64,000 nucleotides of DNA, taken from the NCBI GenBank assembly GCA_963847985.1, contig CAWKBS010000012.1, forward strand, positions 1 through 64,000. The letters run 5' to 3'. Below, piece after piece: positions 1 to 9,603 of the stretch. The stretch is from JAIBJN01 sp963847985 (GTDB taxonomy: Bacteria > Actinomycetota > Thermoleophilia > Gaiellales > Gaiellaceae). Numbering within the stretch: position 1 is the stretch's first letter; each line of letters begins with the position of its first letter. The translations under genes and the position numbers were made by a program. Below the pieces are notes generated by a model, which did no database searches, had not been told where the DNA came from, and worked only from the letters and a program-made list of their open reading frames with translations.

Positions 1-305
1 CAGCGCGCGGACGTCGAGGAACGGCTCCTCCAGGGGCTCGCCGTCGACCAGCACCCTGACGAGGCCCGGCTGCTCCACGACGTAGGCGCGATCCGGCTCG
101 CCGGGGGCGAACGCCACGTGCACCGGCCGGTCGAGCCCGCGGGCGACCGCGACCGCCCGCAGGCCCGTGTCGCTCTCGACCGTCGTGGCGGGCGGGGCGG
201 GCTGGGACTCTCGCCGTCGCCGCCGCAGGCGGGCGTCGCCGCGAGCGCGACGGCGAGGACGAGGAAGAGCCATCTGAGCCCGCGGATGCCGGAGACCTTA
301 CGCAA
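1..305 (-). CDS. PQQ-dependent sugar (glucose/sorbosone) dehydrogenase-like lipoprotein, N-terminal part
   Basis: Only the start of this leftward gene is in the window. Read on the minus strand it gives a hydrophobic segment ending in a lipobox-like TPACGG, a Pro/Ala/Thr linker, then GLRAVAVARGLDRP and DRAYVVEQPGLVRV, which match the first blade of the soluble PQQ sugar dehydrogenase (GSDH) beta-propeller family. A complete relative lies at 36729-37823. The start is uncertain: TTG at 305-303 is the only in-frame candidate, with no clear ribosome site. The frame changes by two bases near 200-210; reading AGTC as AGT/AGC and CCAG as CCA/CCG restores it, like the other frameshifts here. Family identification is fairly secure; the substrate is unknown. 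Confidence 0.6.
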   Translation of the reverse strand, partial: MRKVSGIRGLRWLFLVLAVALAATPACGGDGESPSPPRPPRRSRATRACGRSRSPAGSTGRCTWRSPPASRIAPTSWSSRASSGCWSTASPWRSRSSTSAR

Positions 306-427
306 CGCCGTCGGACGCGCACCCCAGGTTTGATGCCGCTAACAAGAAACGCAGTTGACCGAAAGGCGGCGAAGTGATCTGATTTGCTCTCCGTTCTTTC
401 GTCATCGGGTAGGGGAGGGACACATCT

Positions 428-3244
428 ATGAGACGTAGGGGGAGGTGGCGGGCCTTGCTCGCCCTCTCGATCGTCGCGTTGGCCGTCGCCGGGGGAGCGA
501 CAGCCAGCGGCGACGAGTCGCGTGGCATCGACCCGAATCAGGGCGACAGCCTCGTGCAGGTCATCGTGCCGAACAAGGCCGCGGCGTACGAGCTTCAGCG
601 CCAGGCCGAGGACTTCGGCATCGAGTTCAACGATCACTACCTCGGCAAGAACGCGAACGGCACCTACACCGTGACCGTCTTCGGCTCCGAGGGCGAGCTC
701 GCCGCGCTGGCCGAGGCCGGCTACGAGCTCGGCGAGACGATCGAGGGGCCCGACTCGTGGGAGGCCGGATTCGCCGACATGACCTCGGCCCGGACGGCCG
801 AGCTCAAGTCGGGCGAGGCCGCTCTCGGCGAGCCGCCCGTCATCGCAGACGACGACGAGCTCGTCATCCTGCGGGCGGACTACTTCGAGAACTACGCAGG
901 CCGCTTCCTCTCGGTCGAGGCGAAGAACCGCCTCGGCGGCACGAGCGGGGGCAACTACTCCGGCCCGGCGGTGTCCGTCTCCTGGAACACCGGCGGCAGC
1001 ACACTCGATCGACCAGGGCCCGCGGCCGATGAACATCAACATCGACCCGGACACGACGCCCGACACGTACATCGAGCACCGGATCCTCATCCGCATCGGC
1101 GACCTGGGCTGCGGCGCGGTCGCGCCGACGAAGATCCGCATCGGCTCGAGCACCGGCGCGTCGCTCGAGGGCAACGTCTCCGTGTGGGTCGGCGGCGGCC
1201 TGCCGCCGCACGCGGCCGGCTACCTGTCCGACTTCACGACGCGGTACATGGACCCGACCGAGGTCTACCAGCGGTTCGACGAGCTGGCGGCGGAGTTCTC
1301 GAACATCGCCGAGATGGTCCCGCTGCCGAACCCGACCAACGGGTACCAGCGCAGGTCGCAGGCCAACATGGCCGGCTCGCCCACGGGCGGGACGCCGACC
1401 GGGATCGGAAGCACGCCTCCCGGCTCGCAGACCGGCGCGACCGTCGTCCTCACGTCCCGCGCCTGGGGCCACGAGGGCGGCGACCAGATCACGGCCGAGT
1501 TCCTGAACCCGGGCGTGGCCGAACGCGCCGCTGAGCGTCGCGGTGATGGGGAACGACATCGTCGTCAACCTGGCGACCAACTCCGCGGGCGCGCTTTCGA
1601 GCACGGCCGCGCAGGTCGTCGCGGCGATCAACGCCCATCCGGGCGCGGCCGCGCTGGTCAAGGCGATCACCTACCGCGGCAACGCCGGCGCGGGGATCGT
1701 CCAGGCCCGCCCGAAGGTGAACCTGGACGACTTCCTGGACGCCCCGGCGCACGTCGAGCGCGGTCCGTTCGACTACTCCGTCATGCGGATCGGCTCGCGG
1801 CGTGACGGCAAGCGCACCGGCGTCTTCCTCTACTGCCAGCAGCACGCCCGCGAGTGGGCGACGCCGCTGACGTGCCTGGAGACCGCCGAGCAGATCCTGC
1901 GGAACTACGCGATCGACCCGCAGGTGAAGAAGCTCGTCGACAACCTCGAGATCTTCATCCTCCCGTCGTCGAACCCGGACGGGTCGCACTACTCGCTGTA
2001 CGACTTCAACAGCCAGCGCAAGAACATGACTGCCCATTGCGTCATCGGCGGCAAGGAGACCGACGACCCGAACGCGGCGAACTTCTGGACGCCGGCGCTC
2101 AACCCGGTGACAGGAGTCCCGTACACGAACTCCGACCCGGCGTCGCGGACCGCCTGGGGCACCGACATGAACCGCAACAACACGGTCGGGACGCTCTTCG
2201 ACGGCTACATCGGCGCGTCGACCTCGTGCACCAGCGAGGTCTTCACGGGCCTGAGCGAGGCGTCGGAGCCGGAGATCCAGAACGAGCTCTGGATCGCCGA
2301 CACGTTCAAGAACATCAAGTTCTCGAACAACATCCACAGCTTCGGCGGCTACTTCATGTGGGCGCCGGGCACGTACCTGCCGAACCGCGACGAGGGTGAG
2401 GCGGTTCACGCCAACATCGGCGTCGAGAAGTACTTCTTCGCCGCCGGCGACCAGATCCTCAACCGGATCAAGGACGTTCGGGGAACGGTCATCCTCCCCG
2501 AGCGCACCGGTCCCATCGCGGACGTCCTCTACTCGGCGGCGGGCAACAGCGCCGACGAGCACTGGTACAACCGCGGCGTGGTCGCGTACAGCTTCGAGAC
2601 GGGCGCAGACCGCTACGTCGACCCGACGCTGTCCGTGGCGACCGCCGCAGGCGCAACCGGCGTCCGGGCGTCCAACCGCAACGGGTTCCGCGTGGGCGAC
2701 CAGGTCGTCGTCGGCTTCGGGACCGCGAACGCGGAGACCCGGACGATCACCGACGGTGACCGTGAACAACCCGCCGAGCCCGCAGCCGAACGTGCTCCTC
2801 GACGCGCCGCTCGCGTTCGCGCACGCGGCCGGCGAGGTGCTGCACGGCGGCGTCCTCCAGGGCCAGGTCGGCTTCCAGCCGCCCTACGCCACGGAGGGCA
2901 AGTTCGAGGCGCTCGAGTTCTCGGCCGGCAACTTCGGCCTCCTCGAGTCGGCCTTCGAGTACGAGCGGGACAAGCAGCCGCCGCGGGTCAAGCTGAGCGT
3001 CGGCGGCTTCAACCACGGCCCCGTCTACACGACGTTCCAGTACGTCAACGAGCCGTCGGTCATCCGCTACACGCTCGACGGATCGAAGCCGAACATGAGC
3101 TCGACGCTGTGGGACTCGAGCGGGCCGCGTGAGCCGGGTCAGGTCTTCTACGTGACCTCGACCACGACGTTCCGCTGGCTTGCCACCGACATGCGGGGCA
3201 ACCAGTCCTTCGGGATGGACACGATCACGATCGGCAACCCGTAA
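428..3244 (+). CDS. secreted M14 zinc carboxypeptidase (interrupted by three single-base frameshifts)
   Basis: Exported metallocarboxypeptidase of about 937 residues once three extra bases are ignored. A signal peptide (residues 1-26) follows GGGAGGG 9 nt before the ATG. A long N-terminal region precedes the catalytic domain. The zinc ligands are QQHAREW (HxxE, near residue 471) and NNIHSF (near 635), and the catalytic Glu is in YSFETG (near 721). The C-terminus holds a chitobiase-like beta domain with YTLDGSKP. A stretch near 370-420 (VAVMGNDIVV to AAINAHPGAAALV) resembles a phage-type repeat inserted before the peptidase core. Breaks lie at 1004-1007 (CTCG), 1518-1521 (GCCG) and 2749-2752 (ACCG); each fits one Leu, Ala or Thr codon written with both synonymous third bases. 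Probably a whole gene in life. Confidence 0.85.
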
Positions 3245-3253
3245 CGACCACGA

Positions 3254-3276
3254 GCCGGAGGCCTCGCGCCTCCGGC
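3254..3276. terminator. hairpin after the carboxypeptidase gene
   Basis: Perfect 8-bp stem GCCGGAGG / CCTCCGGC with a 7-nt loop, 10 nt past the TAA. It lies between convergent genes and may act on both strands. There is no T tract, as is usual for GC-rich actinobacterial terminators. Confidence 0.55.
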
Positions 3277-3287
3277 CGAGCAGGATC

Positions 3288-3313
3288 GAGCGGCTCCCTC
3301 CGGGGAGCCGCTC
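3288..3313. terminator. second hairpin between convergent genes
   Basis: 10-bp perfect stem GAGCGGCTCC / GGAGCCGCTC with a 6-nt loop, ending 8 nt before the end of the leftward sigma-factor gene. With the hairpin at 3254 it makes a tandem, probably bidirectional terminator. Confidence 0.55.
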
Positions 3314-3320
3314 GCGTTTC

Positions 3321-4441
3321 CTAGGCGTTTCTTGGCCTGGCCCTTGGCCTTGATCTTGCCGGGCGGGTCGGCCCGGCCGCTGGCCCTGGCCCGGTGCTCG
3401 CGTGGTCGGGCTTGCCGGCGCCGGGGCTCGCCGCGCCGTTCCCGTTGCCCTGGGGCGGCCGCGGCTTCTTCTTCGCGTGGCCGAGCGCCCGGCCGTTGCC
3501 GTTGCCGCCGCGGTTGCTCGACTTCTCCTTGGCGGCGGCGGCCGTGGCGAGCCCGAAGGCGCGGCCGCGTTCGCCGGCCGGCGCGGGCCTCTCGGCCGAG
3601 ACGGCCGGATCGCGGAGGCTCTCGGACGGTGCCGTGACCTGCGGCCGCGAAGCGGGGCTGCTCTCCGGCTCCGCCTGACGCGTCTGCGCCGGGGGCGTCG
3701 CGCGAGGTGTCGCCGGGTCGGGCCGGTCGCGCCAGACGCCGGCCGGGTCGGTGGCGACAACCGTGGCGGTCGTCGCCGTGGCGACCGTGAGCGCGACGGC
3801 CGCCTTGATGCCGGCGCTGCCGGCGAAGAGGCCCTTGAGCGCCGCGGCGAGGCCGCCGAGGTCGAGCGCGTGCAGCGCCTTGCGGCGGCCGCGCGTTCTC
3901 GGGCGCGTCGAGCGCCGCTGGCGAGCGAGCGCCGGGCGCGGAAGATCAGGGTCTCGACGGCGGCCTGGCTCAGGTCCATCCGGGCGCCGACCTCGCCGTA
4001 GGAGAGGCCCTGCCACTCCCGCAGGAGGATCGCCTCGCGCTGCCGCTCGGGAATGCTGCAGAGCGCATCGGTGAGGCCGATCAGCTCGACCGGCGAGCGC
4101 TCCGGCGCCGCCACCGTCTCCTCCAGGAAGGAGATGTCCTGGACGCGCTCGAGCCGGCCGCGGCGGCCGGACGAGCGCAGCCGCGCGAAGCAGACGTTCT
4201 GCGCGATCCGCAGGAGCCAGGCGGAGCCGACCTCCGGCCGGGTCCCGCGGCCGAGGCTCCGGCAGGCGTTCAGATACGTCGTCTGGAGTGCGTCCTCGGC
4301 CTCCTCGGGCGAGCGCAGGAGGCGGAGGCAGTACCCGTAGATCCAGCCGGAGTGCTCCTGGAAGAGCTGCTCCGCAGTCTCCGACGCTTCCGCGGCCAGG
4401 TCGAGGCGACTCGCTTCGGGGGCGACGGCCATTACCGACAT
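3321..4441 (-). CDS. ECF sigma factor with a C-terminal membrane segment and Gly-Asn-rich tail
   Basis: RNA polymerase sigma-70 of the extracytoplasmic-function type. Region 2 is seen in WIYGYCLRLLRSPEEAEDALQ and region 4 in LLREWQGLSYGEVGARMDLS, ending about residue 180. An extra C-terminal half follows: a hydrophobic helix (AVALTVATATTATVV), a Pro/Ala/Arg-rich stretch, then NRGGNGNGRALGHAKKK and a basic end. The frame changes at 3909-3916 on the minus strand; reading GGCG as GGC/GGG and CTCG as CTC/CTG joins both halves (about 372 residues). ATG 4441 is the first of two close starts (other at 4432). It is divergent from a secreted Gly-Asn protein, a likely partner or target. Sigma identity is firm; the function of the tail is unknown. 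Confidence 0.8.
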
Positions 4442-4555
4442 TGTGGCGGATCTGAGAGCGGCGTGCAAGCCCGAGCGCAAGTTCTCGGGCGTCCCGGGCG
4501 TCTGTGCTGGTAACGACCGCTCCCAGCAGAGCGACTTTTCGGAGGTCTGAACCAC

Positions 4556-5098
4556 ATGAAGCTCGCACTCACGACGCTGCTCGCAACGGCGCTGGCCGCT
4601 CTCCTGCTCGTCCCCGCAGCCGGCGCGAAGCCGGGCAACGGCAACGGCAATGGCAACGGCCAGGGCCAGGGCCGGCCGGCCTGGGCGGGCGGGGGTAAGC
4701 CCGAGCAGGCCGAGAAGGACGCGAGGAAGGCAGCCAGGCAGGCGGCCAAGGCCGAGCGGCGGGCCGCCCGCGATGCGGCGGCGGGCGCAGCCGAAGACGA
4801 GCCGAAGCACATGAATCCCGCCTGGATCTGCAAGTTCGAGCGAGAGCAGAAGGGCGCCGAAGCCTTCGCGGTGGAGTACGGCACGAACGACGGCAAGGCG
4901 AACGCATTCGGCAAGTGCGTCTCCCGCGAGGCCCACGACCGCGACGGGGTCGATGCCGGGGACGACGAGACTCCGGAGCCCGTCGACGACGAAACGACTC
5001 AACCCGGGACACCGGCGGACGGGGGCGAGCCGAGCGGCGCGCCCTCGCTCGCCGCGCAAGCCTTCTTCGCCTACCTCTGGCCGTTTCTCCAATCTTGA
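4556..5098 (+). CDS. small secreted Gly-Asn-repeat protein, unknown function
   Basis: 180-residue exported protein. A signal peptide ending near PAAGA precedes a short run of alternating Gly-Asn and Gly-Gln, an Ala/Lys/Arg helical stretch (residues 50-80), a conserved-looking core (HMNPAWICKFEREQKG, then FGKCVSREA) with two cysteines that could pair, and an acidic Pro/Thr tail. A GGAGGT site lies about 8 nt before the ATG. It is divergent from the ECF sigma gene, whose own tail carries a similar GNGNG run, so shared control or a physical link is plausible. Similar cores occur in hypothetical actinobacterial proteins, from memory. No function can be assigned. Confidence 0.7.
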   Translation: MKLALTTLLATALAALLLVPAAGAKPGNGNGNGNGQGQGRPAWAGGGKPEQAEKDARKAARQAAKAERRAARDAAAGAAEDEPKHMNPAWICKFEREQKGAEAFAVEYGTNDGKANAFGKCVSREAHDRDGVDAGDDETPEPVDDETTQPGTPADGGEPSGAPSLAAQAFFAYLWPFLQS

Positions 5099-5158
5099 TC
5101 TGGTGGCGGGCCCAGCAGCGCCGGGCGCTCCCTAGCCCGTAACGCTCCACCACTCCAA

Positions 5159-5194
5159 GAGTCGCCTCTGGACTACGGCCACCAGGGGCGACTC
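5159..5194 (+). terminator. hairpin terminator after the Gly-Asn protein gene
   Basis: Stem GAGTCGCC / GGCGACTC with further partial pairing inside, followed by a pyrimidine-rich run (CTCCTCTTCC). It is 60 nt past the stop codon. Confidence 0.55.
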
Positions 5195-5280
5195 CTCCTC
5201 TTCCCTGCTCCTCTTGGAGACGAGCGAACTCGGACCCGAGCCCTAGGTCCGGTTCATCCTCCCCGTGCGGGTGGTCCGGC

Positions 5281-5309
5281 TTGACAGCCCCTGGCGCGCG
5301 CGATATCGA
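5281..5309 (+). promoter_or_regulatory. canonical -35/-10 promoter for the surface-protein gene
   Basis: TTGACA at 5281-5286 is followed after 17 nt by TATCGA at 5304-5309. It is the best housekeeping-type promoter I saw in the window and would give a leader of about 95 nt before ATG 5411. Confidence 0.5.
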
Positions 5310-5319
5310 CTAGGAGACG

Positions 5320-5379
5320 GGGTGACCCGAGGCGAGACGCGCGGGGATGCGGCCGTACCCTCGCGCGGGCTCGTCACCC
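5320..5379 (+). ncRNA. structured 5' leader of the surface-protein gene
   Basis: Two nested stems lie between the promoter and the start codon: GGGTGAC (5320-5326) with GTCACCC (5373-5379), and CGCGCGGGG (5338-5346) with CCC-T-CGCGCG (5358-5367). I compared it by eye with c-di-GMP and c-di-AMP riboswitch consensus patterns and saw no match. It may be a regulatory leader or simply a stable transcript end. Confidence 0.3.
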
Positions 5380-5410
5380 GAACGACATAGAACCGGAAAG
5401 GGGTTCGCGA

Positions 5411-6559
5411 ATGAGGGTTCGGCAAGCTGTGGCTTGTCGCGTGTACGGCCATTCTGGCCGGCGTGATTGTGCCGGTCGCAAGCGCGACATCGCCGATCTC
5501 GGCGTACAAGACCGCCGAGGCCCACTGGACGAAGAAGTTCGAGTGGACGATCGAGAAGTCCGTCTCGCCGGCTACCTGGAATCTCGAGACCGGCCAGTCC
5601 GGCACGAGCACGTACACGGTGACGGTGACGAAGAGTCTCGCCTCGGAGGAGATCTGGGTCGACGGCGAAGTCTGCGTCGAGAACGTCTCGCAGGCGCCGA
5701 CCGAGAACCTGAAGGTGGTCGACCGCCTCCAGGCGCTGCTCGGGGACGACGTCATCACGCTCGCTTCCGTCCCGCTCGACATGAGCATCAATCCGGTGCT
5801 CGACCCGGGCGAGAAGCAGTGCTACCCGTACTCGATCGAGTTCACGCCGGTCGACGGCGCGACGTACCGCAACAACGCGCGCGTCACCGTCACGAACGAT
5901 CCGCGTGACCCGGGCGAGGAGATGGGGCCGAACGAGAAGGTCGACTTCGTCCTGCCTCCGCCCACCGTCATCGACGCGTCCGTGAACGTCGACGACACGA
6001 ACGGGATGTCGTGGCTCTTCAACGACTCCGGGTCGGTGTCGTACACGAAGACGTTCCGCTGCGACGAGGACAAGGGCACGCACGACAACACCGCGACCAT
6101 CCGTGAGACCGGCCAGAGCGACGACGCGCGCGTGACCGTCACGTGCAACGCCGCCGCCGAGCGAGCGGCTGCTCGCTCACGCAGGGCTACTGGAAGACGC
6201 ACTCGAAGTACGACGGCGCCAAGAAGTACGACGCGACGTGGGCGCTGATCGGGGAGGACACGACGTTCTTCCTCAGCGGGAAGACGTGGTACCAGGCGAT
6301 CAACACGTCGTCCGCGGGTGGGAACGCGTACTACATCCTCGCCCACCAGTACATCGCTGCGAGGCTCAACCTCGCCGGCGGCGCGTCCTCGACGCCCGCC
6401 GTGAATGCGGCGCTGGCGGCGGCGACGGCGTTCTACAACACCTACACGCCGACGCTCGCGTTCTGTCCGATGCGCTGCGTGCGCAGGTGATCGCGCTGGG
6501 CGGGCACGCTCGCCGACTACAACGAGGGCCGGATCGGCCCCGGGCACTGCCCGGGCTAG
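5411..6559 (+). CDS. secreted surface protein with a C-terminal CSLTQGYWKTH domain (frameshifted)
   Basis: Exported protein of about 380 residues after correction. A signal peptide (GKLWLVACTAILAG) precedes one or two immunoglobulin-like beta domains of the DUF11/conserved-repeat style (TYTVTVTKSLASEEIWVDG, NARVTVTNDP), then a C-terminal module CSLTQGYWKTHS with YYILAHQYIAARLN and ADYNEGRIGPGHC, common in extracellular proteins of this lineage. AAAGGGG precedes ATG 5411. Six extra bases break it: GTTC 5417, GCCG and GAGC 6156-6166, ACGC and TCGC 6452-6459, GGGC 6502-6505. All but the GAGC case read as a synonymous codon written twice. Probably a cell-surface structural or adhesive protein; the exact role is unknown. 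Confidence 0.7.
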
Positions 6560-6578
6560 AGACGCCACGATCGGGAAC

Positions 6579-6604
6579 GAGCGGGGCCCTGCGGGGCCCC
6601 GCTC
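6579..6604. terminator. GC-rich hairpin between convergent genes
   Basis: 10-bp perfect stem GAGCGGGGCC / GGCCCCGCTC with a 6-nt loop, 19 nt past the surface-protein stop and just before the convergent L,D-transpeptidase gene. Confidence 0.6.
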
Positions 6605-6640
6605 GCGTCTGCGGGTGATCCTCGCCCGCCGCGCTCGGGC

Positions 6641-7681
6641 TCAGGCGATCGACAGCGGCGTGTGCAGGGGGACGCGGCCGTAGAGGTCGATCACGTCCGG
6701 GATCAGCATGCGGATACAGCCGTGCGAGGCGGCTCCGCCGATGGACGCCTCGTCGGCCGTGCCGTGGATGCCCGCGCCGTCGTGGAAGCCCAGCCAGCGG
6801 GCCTTGATGGGATTGTCCGGGTCGTTCCCGGCAATGACCTTGCCGGCAAGGTCGCCCGCCCAGGCCTTGTTCGGGACGTACCACGCCGGGTTGGCGGCCA
6901 TGCTCTCGATCTCGTACTCCCCGGCCGGCGTGGCGAACCCGGCCGCGCCGATGCCGACGCGGTACGTCTTGGCGAGCCTGCCGTTGACGAAGAGGCGGAG
7001 CTCGCGGCGGCTCCGGCTGATGGCGATGAAGTGCCCATAGCGCGCCCTGAGCTCCTTCGTCGTCACCTTGGGCTTGAGGATCCTCGCGGGCACCGCGACC
7101 GTCCGGCTGCCGTCCGCGTTCACGAGCCGGTCGACGAACGCCTCCTCCAGGGCCCGCGCCCGAACGGCCACGCCCGGGCTCGACGGCGTGATCGCGACGC
7201 CGCGGAACGAGGCGGTGACCTTCGCCTCGCGCGCCGGGCGGGCGAGCTCGCGGCGGACGCCGGCAACGATCCTCCCGACGGCCTCCTGCGAGTAGTCGAC
7301 GCGCAGCTCGAGGGAGGTCTCGAGCTCGCGGCCGGTGAGGTCACGGAACGAGCGCGTGAGGAAGCTGCCTTCGCGACTCTCGACGAGCGCCGCGCGCAGG
7401 AGCTCGTCGACGTTGGTTCGGACCTTGGCCAGAGCGGGGTCGACGGTGAAATCGCGGTCCCGGTACGTCAGGGTCACCGGCTCTTCCAGACGGCGCGCGA
7501 TCTCCTCGTCGAGCACGGCCTTCGCTTCCTCGACGCTCATGCCGCCCACGTCGACTCCACCGAGAGTGACTCCCTCGGCGATCAGCTCCGAGCGGGAAGC
7601 GTCGTAGCGGTTGAGGGCGGCGGCCCCCGACCCCGCGAGGACGGCGACTGCAAGGAGCGAGATGACGAGCGCCTTGCGCAC
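6641..7681 (-). CDS. L,D-transpeptidase (YkuD family) with PG-binding domain
   Basis: Peptidoglycan cross-linking enzyme that would form 3-3 links outside the membrane. Residues 1-22 are an uncleaved signal or membrane anchor. Residues 35-200 contain the PG_binding_4-type domain found before YkuD domains (VTLGGVDVGGMSVEEAKAVL). The catalytic domain (about 215-346) ends in IHGTADEAS and ASHGCIRM, carrying the His and Cys of the SHGC(I/V)R motif. GTG 7681 is the start; a TAAGGT -10 box lies 12 nt upstream. It is divergent from typA. At 346 residues it has the normal length for the two-domain form. Confidence 0.92.
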   Translation of the reverse strand: MRKALVISLLAVAVLAGSGAAALNRYDASRSELIAEGVTLGGVDVGGMSVEEAKAVLDEEIARRLEEPVTLTYRDRDFTVDPALAKVRTNVDELLRAALVESREGSFLTRSFRDLTGRELETSLELRVDYSQEAVGRIVAGVRRELARPAREAKVTASFRGVAITPSSPGVAVRARALEEAFVDRLVNADGSRTVAVPARILKPKVTTKELRARYGHFIAISRSRRELRLFVNGRLAKTYRVGIGAAGFATPAGEYEIESMAANPAWYVPNKAWAGDLAGKVIAGNDPDNPIKARWLGFHDGAGIHGTADEASIGGAASHGCIRMLIPDVIDLYGRVPLHTPLSIA

Positions 7682-7741
7682 GCGGAGCCGCTTACCTTAG
7701 CGGGAGCCAATCCAGCCCGCCGGTCTCGGAGCTCTCGTAGC

Positions 7742-7756
7742 TACCCTCAGTCGGTG
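7742..7756 (+). promoter_or_regulatory. leaderless promoter of typA
   Basis: TACCCT (7742-7747, pattern TAnnnT) stands exactly 6 nt before GTG 7754, placing transcription start on the start codon. No Shine-Dalgarno sequence is present. Confidence 0.5.
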
Positions 7757-9603
7757 CCCGTTCGCTCGGACATCCGCAACGTCGCCATCGTCGCGCACGT
7801 CGACCACGGCAAGACCACGCTCGTCGACGCGCTGCTCTGGCAGTCCGGCGCCTTCCGCGCGAACCAGGACGTGGCCGAGCGCGTGCTCGACACCGGCGAC
7901 CTCGAGCGCGAGAAGGGCATCACGATCCTCGCCAAGAACACGGCCGTCCGCTACGGCGGCACGAAGATCAACATCGTCGACACGCCGGGCCACGCGGACT
8001 TCGGCGGCGAGGTCGAGCGCGGCCTCACGATGGTCGACGGCGTGCTCCTCCTCGTGGATGCGAGCGAGGGGCCGCTCCCGCAGACGCGCTTCGTCCTGCG
8101 CAAGGCGCTCGAGGCCCGGCTCCCGGTGATCCTCGTCGTCAACAAGGTCGACCGGCCGGACGCGCGCATCGCAGGCCGTCGTCAACGAGGTCTACGAGCT
8201 CTTCCTCGACCTGGACGCCGACGAGAGCCAGATCGAGTTCCCGATCGTCTACTGCAACGGCAAGGCCGGCAAGGCGTCGCTCGACCCCGACCCGGATGCG
8301 CTGGACGCCGACCTCCAGCCGCTCCTCGACGTGATCCTCGAGCACATCCCGGCTCCCACCTACGAGGAGGGCCACCCGCTGCAGGCGCTCGTGACGAACC
8401 TCGACGCCTCGCCGTACGTCGGCCGTCTGGCGCTGTGCCGCGTCCTCCAGGGGACGATCGAGCGCGCGCAGCAGGTCGCCTGGTGCCGCGCGGACGGCTC
8501 CGTCGAGCGCGCGAAGGTGACCGAGCTGTACGTGACCGAGGCGCTCGACCGCGTCGAGGCGGAGGAGGCGGGGCCGGGGGAGATCATCGCCGTCGCCGGG
8601 CTCCCGGAGGTGACGATCGGCGAGACGCTGGCCGATCCCGCCGACCCGCGCGCGCTGCCCGTGATCACCGTGGACGAGCCCTCGCTCTCCGTCACGATCG
8701 GGATCAACACGTCGCCGCTCGCCGGGCTGGACGGGGACGAAGCTGACGGCGAGCATGGTCGAGAGCCGCCTGCAGGCCGAGCTCGTCGGCAACGTCTCGC
8801 TGCGCGTCCTCCCGACCGAGCGGCCCGACGCCTGGGAGGTGCAGGGCCGCGGCGAGCTCCAGCTGGCGATTCTGGTCGAGCAGATGCGCCGCGAGGGCTT
8901 CGAGCTGACCGTCGGCAAGCCGCAGGTGGTCACGCGGCGAGATCGACGGCGTCCTCCACGAGCCCGTCGAGCGCGTCTCCATCGACGCTCCCGAGGAGTA
9001 CCTCGGCGTCGATCACCCAGCTCTTCGCGCTCCGCAAGGGCCGCACCGAGGCGCTCGTCAACCACGGCAGCGGCTGGGTGCGGATGGACGTCGTCGTGCC
9101 CTCGCGCGCCCTGATCGGCTTCCGCACGGAGTTCCTGACGGAGACTCGCGGCACCGGGATCATGCACCACGTCTTCGAGCGCTTCGAGCCGTGGTTCGGT
9201 GAGCTGCGGACGCGGCCGACGGGCGCGCTCGTCGCCGACCGCCGCGGGGCGACGACCTCCTTCGCCATCCTCAACCTCCAGGAGCGGGGCTCGCTCTTCG
9301 TCGGCCCCGGAGCTGGACGTCTACGAGGGGATGATCGTCGGCGAGAACGCGCGCGCCGAGGATCTCGACGTGAACGCGACGAAGGAGAAGAAGCTGACGA
9401 ACATGCGCTCCTCGACCGCGGACGAGCTCGTCCGCCTGATCCCGCCGCGCCCGCTCTCGCTCGACCAGGCGCTCGAGTACATCCGCGAGGACGAGTGCGT
9501 CGAGGTCACCCCGGCCAACGTGCGCCTGCGCAAGGTCGAGCTCTCCGCGCAGAAGCGCCAGTCCGCCGCCAGCCGCAAGGCCCGCGGGCTCGCCCCGGTC
9601 TGA
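7754..9603 (+). CDS. typA: translational GTPase TypA/BipA (five single-base frameshifts)
   Basis: Ribosome-associated GTPase of the EF-G superfamily, about 614 residues after correction, the usual length. G1 is AHVDHGKTT (residues 14-22), G2 lies near EREKGITIL, G3 is DTPGHADF and G4 is NKVD. Domain III-V and C-terminal signatures follow: VQGRGELQL, SRALIGFRTEFLTETRGTG and YEGMIVGENAR. Extra bases lie at 8169-8172 (GCAG), 8721-8740, 8935-8938 (CGGC), 9008-9011 (GTCG) and 9306-9309 (CCCG); four are clear synonymous doublings and the 8721-8740 one fits GCCG or GGGC. An essential-type gene with this many breaks is almost surely a consensus artefact. Its stop overlaps the greA start (TGATG), so the two are cotranscribed. 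Confidence 0.9.

Noticed and set aside
428..3244. Programmed ribosomal frameshifting as the cause of the multiple breaks
   Set aside because: No shared slippery sequence or downstream structure. The breaks occur in unrelated genes including typA and greA, some genes would need five shifts, and the synonymous-doubling rule explains them better.
3321..5092. Very long antisense and alternative-frame ORFs, such as the minus-strand frame spanning 2747-5092
   Set aside because: High GC leaves all frames open. These translations are Arg/Pro/Ala-rich with no family motifs, and they run opposite genes with clear motifs.
5320..5379. c-di-GMP or c-di-AMP riboswitch
   Set aside because: The conserved core bases of those classes, as I recall them, are absent. 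Only generic stems are seen.
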